This document shows positions 8,384 through 15,625 of a stretch of 64,000 nt of DNA, one piece after another. The notes under the pieces were generated by a model. That model ran no database searches and had not been told where the DNA came from. It saw nothing but the letters and a program-made list of their open reading frames with translations. Source of the stretch: Lysobacter gummosus (GTDB taxonomy: Bacteria > Pseudomonadota > Gammaproteobacteria > Xanthomonadales > Xanthomonadaceae); contig NZ_CP011131.1 in the NCBI RefSeq assembly GCF_001442805.1, positions 372,001-436,000 on the forward strand. Direction: 5' to 3'. How positions within the stretch are numbered: the first letter of the stretch is position 1; each line of letters opens with the position of its first letter. Made by a program: the position numbers and the translations under genes.

Positions 8384-8842
8384 ATGAGTCCACACGACGC
8401 CCTGCAACGCCTCCATCAACATTACCAATCCATGCCGCCGGTGGCGGCGATGCAAGTCAGCATCGCCGGCTACGACGGCAAGCGCCTGCAACTGCATGCG
8501 CCGCTGTCGCACCACATCAACGACAAGGGCTGCGCCTTCGGCGGCAGTCTGGCCTCGATGATGACCCTGGCCTCCTGGGGGGTGATGTCGCTGGGGATCG
8601 AACAAGCCGACCTGCGCGCGGAGGTATTCGTCGCCGACAGCCAGATCCGCTACCTGGCGCCGCTGTTCGCCGATCTGGACGTGCACGCCGAGCTGGCGCC
8701 GGACGCCGACTGGCGCAGCTTCCTGACCACCCTGCGCGAACGCGGCCGCGCCCGCACTGCGTTGATCGCGCGCGCGTTGCTGCCCGAGGGCGGCGTCGCG
8801 ACCGAGTTCACGGCCCGCTACGTAGCCATCGCTAAGCCCTGA
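8384..8842 (+). CDS. YiiD C-terminal-like hotdog thioesterase
   Basis: 152 residues from MSPHDALQRLHQHYQSMPPV; an in-frame ATG at 8339 would add 15 residues, and neither start has a convincing ribosome-binding site. The sequence LHAPLSHHINDKGCAFGGSL is the hallmark of the putative thioesterase domain found at the C-terminus of YiiD, a hotdog-fold family acting on acyl-CoA or acyl-ACP. Later segments, VADSQIRYLAPLFADLDVHA and the closing FTARYVAI, complete the fold. The substrate is unknown. The gene is divergent from hemD and stands about 50 bases before a lipoprotein gene. Confidence 0.82.
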   Translation: MSPHDALQRLHQHYQSMPPVAAMQVSIAGYDGKRLQLHAPLSHHINDKGCAFGGSLASMMTLASWGVMSLGIEQADLRAEVFVADSQIRYLAPLFADLDVHAELAPDADWRSFLTTLRERGRARTALIARALLPEGGVATEFTARYVAIAKP

Positions 8843-8890
8843 CGCGGCAGGTACGATGCACGCCGAACGTTCCCTCCGCCGGAGTCCGCG

Positions 8891-9313
8891 ATGCGTCTGC
8901 TGAAATTCGTGCTGCTGTCCTGCCTGTTCGCGCTCGCCCTGGCCGGTTGCCAGACCACCGGCACCCAGAACAACAAGATCACCGAGCAGCAATACGCCTA
9001 CTCGGCGGCGATCCGCTGGGGCGATTTCGAGGGCGCGGTCAACATGATCAAGCCCGAGCTGCGCGCCAAGCTGGCGCCGACGCCGATGCAACTGGAGCGC
9101 TACAAGCAGATCCAGATCTCCGGCTACAACGACGTCGGCACCGAGATGGACAAGACCAAGGGCACCGCGGTGCGCCTGATCAACATCGGCGTGATCAACC
9201 GCCACACCCTGGCCGAGCGCAACGTGCGCTACACCGAGGCCTGGGAATGGGATCCGGAGGTCAAGACCTGGTGGCTCATCAGCGGCTTGCCGGACTTCTG
9301 GGAAGGGCAGTAA
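8891..9313 (+). CDS. Small lipoprotein of unknown function
   Basis: 140 residues with a classical lipoprotein signal (MRLLKFVLLSCLFALALAGC, lipobox LAGC). Lipidation at Cys20 and outer-membrane sorting are likely, since the next residues are QT rather than an Asp retention signal. The remaining 120 residues are a compact domain (SAAIRWGDFEGAVNMIKPEL, WWLISGLPDFW) seen in other Xanthomonadaceae hypothetical lipoproteins. There is no catalytic motif. It is followed by a strong hairpin at 9351-9375. Confidence 0.8.
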   Translation: MRLLKFVLLSCLFALALAGCQTTGTQNNKITEQQYAYSAAIRWGDFEGAVNMIKPELRAKLAPTPMQLERYKQIQISGYNDVGTEMDKTKGTAVRLINIGVINRHTLAERNVRYTEAWEWDPEVKTWWLISGLPDFWEGQ

Positions 9314-9350
9314 AGGCTCAGGAGTGAGTCGAGGGGAGTGAGCACGAGAG

Positions 9351-9375
9351 AAAGCCGGGCCCGGCTCCGGCTTTT
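9351..9375 (+). terminator. Terminator nested in a larger inverted repeat
   Basis: The stem AAAGCCGG / CCGGCTTT with an 8-base loop ends in TTTT. Outside it, two direct copies of GGAGTGAG (within 9321-9350) face CTCACTCC copies at 9377-9391, so the hairpin can extend or slip between alternative outer stems. Confidence 0.75.
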
Positions 9376-9530
9376 ACTCACTCCTCACTCCTCTTAACTC
9401 GTTTCTAGCCCCCAGCCCCCGGTCCGCCGGCGGTTCTTTTGCGCCGCAGCGCGCCCTGGGCGACAATCGCCGCCCCGCGTGGGCCGTGCCGGCCCCGCCC
9501 CGATTCGCCCTGTGCGTGAGTCCCGATCCC

Positions 9531-9968
9531 GTGAGCTTTGATGAACTGCTGGCATTCGCCGGCCGCCACATGTACCTGTCGCTGGGCCTCGTCGGCCTGA
9601 CCGTGGCACTGATCTACACCGAGGTCGCAAGCCTGTTCCGCGGCTACAAGGCCCTGCGCCCGGCCGAACTGACGGCGCTGATCAACCGCGACAACGCCCT
9701 GGTGATCGACCTGTCGGCCAGCGGCGAGTTCGAAAAAGGCCACATCGCCGGCAGCCGTTCGGTCCAGATCAGCCAGTTCGATCCGGAGAGCAAACTGCTG
9801 GCCAACGCCAAGCAACTGCCGGTGGTGGCGGTCTGCCGCACCGGCCAGGCCTCGGCCGATGCGGCCAAGCGCCTGAAGAAAGCCGGGTTCGAGCAGGTCT
9901 ACTGGCTCGAAGGCGGCATCCAGGCCTGGCAGCAGGCCGAACTGCCGCTGGTGAAGGGCCGCAACTGA
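9531..9968 (+). CDS. Membrane-anchored rhodanese-domain protein
   Basis: About 145 residues from the GTG at 9531 (VSFDELLAFAGRHMYLSLGL); a frame opening at 9486 adds 15 residues of poor quality. One membrane helix near residues 13-33 is followed by a single rhodanese domain with the active-site loop VCRTGQAS, Cys102, and the C-terminal GFEQVYWLEGGIQAW. Rhodaneses carry persulfide sulfur on that Cys. The gene lies directly before secB and gpsA, an order I know from xanthomonads, where a membrane rhodanese accompanies the export chaperone. The acceptor of the sulfur is unknown. Confidence 0.88.
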   Translation: MSFDELLAFAGRHMYLSLGLVGLTVALIYTEVASLFRGYKALRPAELTALINRDNALVIDLSASGEFEKGHIAGSRSVQISQFDPESKLLANAKQLPVVAVCRTGQASADAAKRLKKAGFEQVYWLEGGIQAWQQAELPLVKGRN

Positions 9969-10262
9969 GTCCCATCCTGTCGCGCCGCCGCCATCGCCGG
10001 CCGGTAGCGTGACCGGGGCCGCCAATCTCGCGCCTTGCGCCGGCGCTTGGCGAAACTGACTCGGCGCCACGGCGCGTCAGGCAACACCGTTTTGTGCGGC
10101 GGTCCGTCCCGGCCCTTGATTGGGCGCCGGCCCGCCTCAATCCAGATCGTTCGCGGCCGATCCACGCTGCAAGCGCTGATGCCGGGCCGTTTGGTCCGGC
10201 CCAGCGCGAGCGGGCATAATCGGCCTTACTACCGAATTTCATTTTGCTGGGGGAGTTACCCG

Positions 10263-10775
10263 ATGTCCGAAGAAAACGTCAACGGCGCCACCGCGCCGGC
10301 CGAAGCCGCAACCGGCCCCGCGTTCACCGTCGAAAAGATCTACGTCAAGGACGTCTCCTTCGAGGTACCCAACGCCCCGGCGGTGTTCGCCGAAGCCGCG
10401 CAGCCGCAGCTGCAGCTCAACCTGTCGCAGAACGTGCAGCGCGTGGGCGACAACGCGTATGAAGTCGTGCTCGGCGTGACCCTGACCTGCACCGCCAACG
10501 ACAAGCCGATGTACCTGGCCGAAGTGAAGCAGGCCGGCGTGTTCGGCCTGATCGGCTTCGACGGCCAGACCCTGGACGCGATGCTCGGCACCCATTGCCC
10601 GAACGTGCTGTATCCCTACGCGCGCCAGCTGGTCAGCGACCTGATCCAGGCCGGCGGCTTCCCGCCGTTCTTCCTGCAGCCGATCAACTTCGATGCGCTC
10701 TATGCCGAAGGCCTGCGTCAGCGCGGCCAGAACGGCGAGAGCCTCGCCGACGCGGAAACCGCCGGCAACGCCTGA
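10263..10775 (+). CDS. secB: Protein-export chaperone SecB
   Basis: 170 residues starting [20 protein letters not shown], with GGGGGAG upstream; longer frames in the same phase lack a start signal. The conserved core is clear: [39 protein letters not shown], and the ending [20 protein letters not shown]. SecB is a cytosolic tetramer that holds precursor proteins unfolded and delivers them to SecA. It is followed 28 bases later by gpsA, as in many gammaproteobacteria, so the two are probably co-transcribed. The 294 bases before it hold no gene I can support. Confidence 0.97.
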   Translation: MSEENVNGATAPAEAATGPAFTVEKIYVKDVSFEVPNAPAVFAEAAQPQLQLNLSQNVQRVGDNAYEVVLGVTLTCTANDKPMYLAEVKQAGVFGLIGFDGQTLDAMLGTHCPNVLYPYARQLVSDLIQAGGFPPFFLQPINFDALYAEGLRQRGQNGESLADAETAGNA

Positions 10776-10803
10776 GCTTGAATCCAAGGGCCATACAGCG
10801 CGC

Positions 10804-11844
10804 ATGAGTTCGCAGACCACGACCCCGTCCAAGCCGCGCATCGCGGTACTGGGCGCTGGTTCCTGGGGCACCGCGCTTGCGGCCCTGATCGCCCGCCACG
10901 GTCATCCGACCGTGCTGTGGGGCCGCGACGCCGACGGCGCCGCGGCCATCGATACCCGGCATGAAAACCCGCGTTATCTGCCGGGCATCGCCTTGCCCGA
11001 ATCGTTGCGCGCGACCACCGACCTCGCCACCGCGTTGAAAGACGCCGACCTGGTGCTGGTGGTCGTGCCCTCGCACGCTTTCGCCCAGACCTTGCGCATG
11101 CTCGCGCCGTACCGGCCCGCGCATGCCGGCGTGGCCTGGGCGACCAAGGGCTTCGAGCCCGGCAGCGGCCGCTTCCTGCACGAAGTCGCGGAAGAAGTGC
11201 TCGGCGCCGACGTGCCGCTGGCCGTGGTCACCGGCCCGTCGTTCGCGAAGGAAGTCGCGCAAGGCCTGCCGACCGCGTTGACCGTGCATTCCGATAATGC
11301 CGACTTCGCCCAGGCCGTGGCCGATGCGCTGCACGGCCCGGCGTTCCGCGCTTACACCGGCGACGACATGCTCGGCGCCGAACTCGGCGGCGCGATGAAG
11401 AACGTGCTCGCGGTCGCCACCGGCGTCGCCGACGGCATGCAGCTCGGCCTCAATGCGCGCGCCGGCCTCATCACCCGCGGCCTCAACGAAATGCTGCGCC
11501 TCAACCAGGCCATCGGCGGCCAGCCGGAAACCTTGATGGGTCTGGCCGGGCTCGGCGATCTGGTGCTGACCTGCACCGGCGATCTGTCTCGCAACCGTCG
11601 CCTGGGTCTGGCGCTCGGACGCGGCCAGTCGATCGAAGACGCGGTGCGCGAAATCGGCCAGGTCGTCGAATCGGTGCAGACCGCCGACGAAGTCATGCGC
11701 CAGGCCGAACGCCACGGCATCGAACTGCCGATCTCCAACGCGGTGCGCGCCGTGCTGCACGGTGAGATCACCCCGTCCGACGGCCTGCGCAAGCTGCTTT
11801 CGCGCGAACAAAAGCCCGAGTATCCGACCGACCTGTTCGGTTGA
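10804..11844 (+). CDS. gpsA: Glycerol-3-phosphate dehydrogenase [NAD(P)+]
   Basis: GpsA reduces dihydroxyacetone phosphate to sn-glycerol-3-phosphate for phospholipid synthesis. The 346-residue product has the Rossmann motif GAGSWG at residues 17-22, the catalytic Lys199 in [17 protein letters not shown], and the family segment [16 protein letters not shown] followed by SRNRRLG. The start at 10804 was chosen from homology and its spacing after secB; the frame extends upstream to 10693 without signals. It is cytosolic. Its position downstream of secB is conserved in gammaproteobacteria. Confidence 0.97.
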   Translation: MSSQTTTPSKPRIAVLGAGSWGTALAALIARHGHPTVLWGRDADGAAAIDTRHENPRYLPGIALPESLRATTDLATALKDADLVLVVVPSHAFAQTLRMLAPYRPAHAGVAWATKGFEPGSGRFLHEVAEEVLGADVPLAVVTGPSFAKEVAQGLPTALTVHSDNADFAQAVADALHGPAFRAYTGDDMLGAELGGAMKNVLAVATGVADGMQLGLNARAGLITRGLNEMLRLNQAIGGQPETLMGLAGLGDLVLTCTGDLSRNRRLGLALGRGQSIEDAVREIGQVVESVQTADEVMRQAERHGIELPISNAVRAVLHGEITPSDGLRKLLSREQKPEYPTDLFG

Positions 11845-11899
11845 GCCGCCTCACCTGGCTTTCTTCCTGCCGTGACCGGCCGCGCCGGCATGGCCGGCC

Positions 11900-12316
11900 A
11901 TGCCTCGCCTGAACAAGCGCAAGCGCGCGTTTTTGCGCCGGTTTGTCTGGTTTGCCGCGGCCGGTCCCCTGGGCAACGCGCAGGACAACGCCATCTTTCA
12001 GGCGATCCGCGCCAAGGCGCCGGGCGACGTGCCCGATGCGGCGGTGGCCTATGCCGTGCTCAAGGCGCAGCAGGATGCCGGCGTGGCCAAGCCGGGCGAC
12101 ATCGGCGAGGTCGCGGTGCGCGACGGCAAGTTGTTCGTCGCCGGACAAACTCCGGGCTTCCTCGCCGCGGTGGACATGAAGCAGCCGATTCCGGCGCCGG
12201 CCGAAGTCGATACCCAACTGGCCGCGCATCGTCAGGCGCAGGCGCCGCAGCTTGCGCAGCAAGCGCAGGATCAGCAGCAACAGCAGACCTCGCAGCCCTC
12301 CTTCTCCAGGGCCTGA
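11900..12316 (+). CDS. Small protein with XVIPCD-like, Gln-rich C-terminus
   Basis: 138 residues opening with a very basic MPRLNKRKRAFLRRFVWF. The rest resembles the Xanthomonas VirD4-interacting conserved domain. A helix (AAVAYAVLKAQQDAGV) precedes a hydrophobic strand with DG (IGEVAVRDGKLFVAGQTPG), then a Val-Asp-Thr-Gln helix (EVDTQLAAHRQAQAP) and a poly-Gln tail. That domain recruits antibacterial effectors to the X-type type IV secretion system. No toxin domain fits ahead of it, so this may be a stand-alone domain, an effector remnant or an unrelated Gln-rich protein. Its start is uncertain (other ATGs at 11890 in a different phase). It lies 55 bases after gpsA and is convergent with the Ax21-family gene. 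Confidence 0.6.
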   Translation: MPRLNKRKRAFLRRFVWFAAAGPLGNAQDNAIFQAIRAKAPGDVPDAAVAYAVLKAQQDAGVAKPGDIGEVAVRDGKLFVAGQTPGFLAAVDMKQPIPAPAEVDTQLAAHRQAQAPQLAQQAQDQQQQQTSQPSFSRA

Positions 12317-12361
12317 GCGCGACCGGCGCGGCGAGCCGCGCCGCCTTCGCGAGCTTCGCGC

Positions 12362-12392
12362 AAAAAAAGAGCCCGGCTTTTCAGCCGGGCTC
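12362..12392 (-). terminator. Rho-independent terminator of the Ax21-family gene
   Basis: A perfect 10-bp stem, GAGCCCGGCT / AGCCGGGCTC, with a 4-base loop is followed on the minus strand by seven T. It lies about 70 bases after the stop codon at 12461. Confidence 0.9.
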
Positions 12393-12460
12393 GATCGCGA
12401 CGTTTCGGGGGAGAGAGAGAATCAATCGCGGTGTTGCCGGGTTCTGCCGGTAGCGCTTTC

Positions 12461-13075
12461 TTAGAAGCTGAAGCGCGGGCCGACGAAGAACTCCTTCTCG
12501 CCGCCGTCGATGAACTTGGCGTCGGCGGTGATGCCCCAGTTCTGGTTGAACTTCACCAGGGTGCCGATGCGGCCGTAGAACTTGCCGTCGTAGTGCTTGT
12601 CGTAATCCTGGTAACCGGCGAAGGCATAGCCTTCCCAGCTCGGCGCCAGCGAGCCGCGCACGCCGGCTTCGACGCTGCCGCCCTTGAGCTTGTCGCTGTA
12701 GCCGTAACCGTAGTCCGACTTGGCCTGCTCATAGGCGATGCGGGTGACCAGATCCACGCGCTTGCTCAGCTCGTGGTTGTAGCCCACGCCCACGCGCCAG
12801 GTGTCGACGTCGAAGCCCGGAACGCGAACCAGGCCGCCGTTGAAGGGGTAGTTCCACGAATCGGTTTCCTGCTTGCTGTAGTTGCCGAAGACATGGAAGT
12901 TCGGCAGGAACGCGTAGGAACCGCCGATCGCCCAGCCGTCGGAATCGGCCTGGCTGTACTTCGCATCGGTCTTGGCGTAACCGGCTTCGGCGTAGTTGTA
13001 CGAGATGCCTTCCGCGGCCGAAGCAGTGAACGGCAGCGCGGCGGCGAGGGTGAGGGCAAGCAATGCACGCTTCAT
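12461..13075 (-). CDS. Ax21-family outer-membrane beta-barrel protein
   Basis: 204 residues with a signal peptide (MKRALLALTLAAALPFTASA) and a small beta-barrel of alternating aromatic strands: ISYNYAEAGYAKTDAKYSQ, DGWAIGGSYAFLPNFHVFGN, WRVGVGYNHELSKRVDLVTR. It ends in Phe (FFVGPRFSF), the BAM recognition pattern. It matches the Ax21 family of Xanthomonas and Stenotrophomonas in length and motifs. Older claims of a quorum-sensing or immune-eliciting role for Ax21 were withdrawn; the safe statement is an abundant small outer-membrane protein. AAGAGG lies upstream of the start. It is a single gene with its own terminator. Confidence 0.88.
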   Translation of the reverse strand: MKRALLALTLAAALPFTASAAEGISYNYAEAGYAKTDAKYSQADSDGWAIGGSYAFLPNFHVFGNYSKQETDSWNYPFNGGLVRVPGFDVDTWRVGVGYNHELSKRVDLVTRIAYEQAKSDYGYGYSDKLKGGSVEAGVRGSLAPSWEGYAFAGYQDYDKHYDGKFYGRIGTLVKFNQNWGITADAKFIDGGEKEFFVGPRFSF

Positions 13076-13432
13076 AAAATTATTAACCTCTTATTGGTCT
13101 TATTCCGGCTCCACGCGCCTCGGGGATAAGGCGTCCATGTGGATTCGGTGAGCGCAGTATCGTGATCGCGCTTCAATCGAACCTGAATTTCTCCGAGTTT
13201 TTTACAGGAACTAAACGTTCTGTTTACGGTAGCTGGAGTTTGTTCTAGGCCGGAAGTCACGGATTTTTTCCGCAATCGAAATCGAAATGCGCGGCAGTCT
13301 TGCTCGCGGCTGAATATTCAAGCGAACACGATCGGCAAGATTGCGATGCGAAGCCCGATGCAGCGCAAGAAGCGGATAGTTGTCACTACCGCTTGCGTCG
13401 ATGATGGCCTGAATTTCCGCGCAGGCCTGTGT
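13076..13432. other. 357-bp divergent intergenic region
   Basis: It separates the Ax21-family gene (minus) from the oxygenase gene (plus). The first 130 bases are AT-rich for this genome (for example TTTTTTACAGG and AAACGTTCTGTTTAC), as expected for a strong promoter driving the outer-membrane protein. I cannot place a -35/-10 pair with confidence. No gene is seen. Confidence 0.45.
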
Positions 13433-14197
13433 ATGAACGCAAACGCAACGAAACCGATCGGCGCGCTCACGCCCGCGCAAAGACCGTGCGATTCGATCAT
13501 CGAGCGTATCGAAAACTTCGATTGGACCGAGGTCGCCGCGCAACTCGATGCGTCCGGCCGCGCGTTGTTGCCCGGATTGCTGAACGAAGATTCGTGCGCG
13601 GCGATCGCGCAGGCCTACCACGACGACGCGCGCTACCGCAGCCGCGTGGTGATGGCGCGGCACGGCTTCGGCCGCGGCGAATACCGTTACTTCCGTTATC
13701 CGCTGCCGGACACGGTGCAGACCTTGCGCGAGAGCTTGTATCCGCGCCTGGCGCCGATCGCTTCGCGCTGGAACCGGCAGATGGGCGTGGCGGTGGAGTA
13801 TCCGCAACGGCTGGATGAATTCCTCGCGCGTTGCCATGACGCCGGCCAGACCCGGCCGACGCCGCTGCTGTTGCGGTACGGCGAGGGCGACTACAACTGC
13901 CTGCACCAGGACTTGTACGGCGAGCATGTGTTCCCGCTGCAGGTCGCGATCCTGCTGTCGCAGCCCGGCCGCGATTTCGACGGCGGCGAGTTCGTGCTGA
14001 CCGAACAGCGGCCGCGCATGCAATCGCGCGTGGATGTGGTGCCGCTGCATCAAGGCGATGCGGTGGTGTTCGCCGTGCATCAACGCCCGGTGAGCGGCGT
14101 GCGCGGGCATTACCGGGTCAATCTGCGCCATGGCGTCAGCCGCCTGCACGCCGGCCAGCGGCATACGCTCGGGGTGATTTTCCACGACGCCAGTTGA
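13433..14197 (+). CDS. 2OG-Fe(II) dioxygenase, prolyl-hydroxylase-like
   Basis: 254 residues from MNANATKPIGALTPAQRPC; a frame starting at 13346 adds 29 residues with no better ribosome-binding site. The double-stranded beta-helix core is visible: the HxD facial triad is His158 and Asp160 in CLHQDLYGEHVFPLQ, and a distal His with Arg lies in the C-terminal GVRGHYRVNLRHGVSRLHAG. YFRYPLPDTVQTL and DFDGGEFVLTEQRPR are also characteristic of this bacterial family. It would hydroxylate an unknown substrate with loss of CO2 from 2-oxoglutarate. It is cytosolic, with no co-transcribed partner. Homologues often lie near alkylation-repair genes, but none is seen here. Confidence 0.82.
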   Translation: MNANATKPIGALTPAQRPCDSIIERIENFDWTEVAAQLDASGRALLPGLLNEDSCAAIAQAYHDDARYRSRVVMARHGFGRGEYRYFRYPLPDTVQTLRESLYPRLAPIASRWNRQMGVAVEYPQRLDEFLARCHDAGQTRPTPLLLRYGEGDYNCLHQDLYGEHVFPLQVAILLSQPGRDFDGGEFVLTEQRPRMQSRVDVVPLHQGDAVVFAVHQRPVSGVRGHYRVNLRHGVSRLHAGQRHTLGVIFHDAS

Positions 14198-14455
14198 GCG
14201 CGCGCCGCCGCAACGCCGAAGCGCGCGCGTCGCGGCCATGGGCTTCGCGCGCCGGCGTTTGATTCAATTTCGAATCGATCCGGACTGACCGCCCGCGCGC
14301 CGTCGCGGCGTTGGCTATGGAGTCGCGGCCCGACTCGATGGAGTGCGAGCGCGCCGCGAATACCGCGACCGGAGTGCGTCGCGGCGCGCGCATGCCTGCG
14401 TCGCGCCGCCGCGTCCGCGCGCCCATGGACGCAAGGTTTATCAAGGAGCACGCAC

Positions 14456-15238
14456 ATGGCTTTGCAGGATCAGGCCTACATCCGCCGCGAGTTGGATTTC
14501 CCCGGCGCGGTGACTCAGGGCGCCGGCGGCGCGGCCGTCAAACGGATCCAGGAATGGCTCGGCTATCACGGCAACGGCACGCCGATCGACAGCAAGTTCG
14601 GCCCGGCAACCGATCGCGCGATCCAGGCCTTCGCCACGCGCAAGCAGATCGCCTACGCCGGCAGCATGACGCCGGCGGTGTGGGCGGCGCTGACCGAGCC
14701 GATGGCGCGCATCATCGCCTTGCCCGGCGTCGCGCCCGGCAAGCCGTATCCGCAATTGGTGCGCTGGTTCGCCGAGCAGCATCTGGCCGCGCATCCGGTC
14801 GAACTGGGCGGCGCCAATCGCGGGCCGTGGGTGCGGATGTACATGAAAGGCAGCGAGGGCGAGTCGATGCTGTGGTGCGCCGGCTTCGTCAGCTTCGTGC
14901 TGCAGCAGGCGGCGGAGAAGGCCGGACGCAGCGCGCCGATCGCGGGCAGCTTCGGCTGCGACGAACTCGCCCGCCAGGCCAAGGACGCCGGGCGGTTCGT
15001 GTCCGGCAAGGCGGTGGCCAGCGGCGATCCGGGCTTCGCCGCGCTCGGCGCCTGCGGCATCTTCCTGGTGCGCAAGACCGCCAGCGACTGGATCCACACC
15101 GGCTTCGCCTTCGAGGGCGATGCGGAGAGTTTCCTGAGCATCGAAGGCAATACCGACCACAAGGGTTCGGCCAACGGCTTCGAGGTCGCGCGTCGCACCC
15201 GCCGCTCCGGCGCCAACGACTTCATCCGCTTGGGCTGA
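14456..15238 (+). CDS. Peptidoglycan-binding protein with CHAP/NlpC-P60-like peptidase domain
   Basis: 260 residues, start fixed by AAGGAG upstream. Residues 20-85 are a peptidoglycan-binding type 1 domain (VKRIQEWLGYHGNGTPIDSK, FGPATDRAIQAF). The C-terminal half is a cysteine-peptidase fold: the nucleophile is Cys141 in LWCAGFVSFVLQQA, the base is probably His214 in DWIHTGFAFEG, and an acidic or Asn residue follows in IEGNTD. There is no signal peptide, so the protein is either cytoplasmic until lysis or exported by another route. That layout resembles a secreted bacteriolytic effector more than a housekeeping amidase. No immunity gene is adjacent. Confidence 0.78.
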   Translation: MALQDQAYIRRELDFPGAVTQGAGGAAVKRIQEWLGYHGNGTPIDSKFGPATDRAIQAFATRKQIAYAGSMTPAVWAALTEPMARIIALPGVAPGKPYPQLVRWFAEQHLAAHPVELGGANRGPWVRMYMKGSEGESMLWCAGFVSFVLQQAAEKAGRSAPIAGSFGCDELARQAKDAGRFVSGKAVASGDPGFAALGACGIFLVRKTASDWIHTGFAFEGDAESFLSIEGNTDHKGSANGFEVARRTRRSGANDFIRLG

Positions 15239-15625
15239 GCCGCGTCCTCGCCTTCCAGCAGTGCCCGCTTGCCGGCGCAAGGCCGGTAGGGCGGGCCGTG
15301 CGCATTGGTTGAGCCTTTAGATCACAGCAAGGGTGCGCGATGCGCGCCGCTGACTGCCCCAGACGAAATCTCGTCCGCGCGTATTGACGCGCCTGCGCAC
15401 TGGGCCTTACATTGCCGATTCATTGAAATGATATATCGTTTCATTTCACATTCGGCCGGGGCAAGGATCACAGTGGACACACGCAGTCAGGGGCGCCGCG
15501 CACGCGCGGCCGGATCGGAAGCCAGCCAAGACGCGCGGTCGTACGGCGGCGCGTTGCTTCATGGGCGCCAGTGGCCCGGGCGAAACCGGCCCGGGCACGG
15601 CGCGACCTGCGCGGCTCGCCCCGGC
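15239..15625. other. 387-bp leader of the metallophore-like operon
   Basis: It contains the palindrome at 15425-15442 and, in frame with the TonB receptor, a possible GTG start at 15473 preceded by GGCAAGGA. The leader is otherwise GC-rich, with no gene seen. The promoter of the ten-gene operon should lie here, most likely overlapping the AT-rich stretch at 15421-15450. Confidence 0.5.
15425..15442. promoter_or_regulatory. Candidate metal-responsive operator upstream of the TonB/ABC operon
   Basis: GAAATGATATATCGTTTC is an 8-2-8 inverted repeat with one mismatch, in a short AT-rich island within GC-rich DNA. It resembles Fur-family boxes in length and AT content, but the match to the classical GATAATGATAATCATTATC is weak. 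It lies 31 bases before a possible GTG start and 184 before the ATG used here. The identity of the regulator is unknown. Confidence 0.4.
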
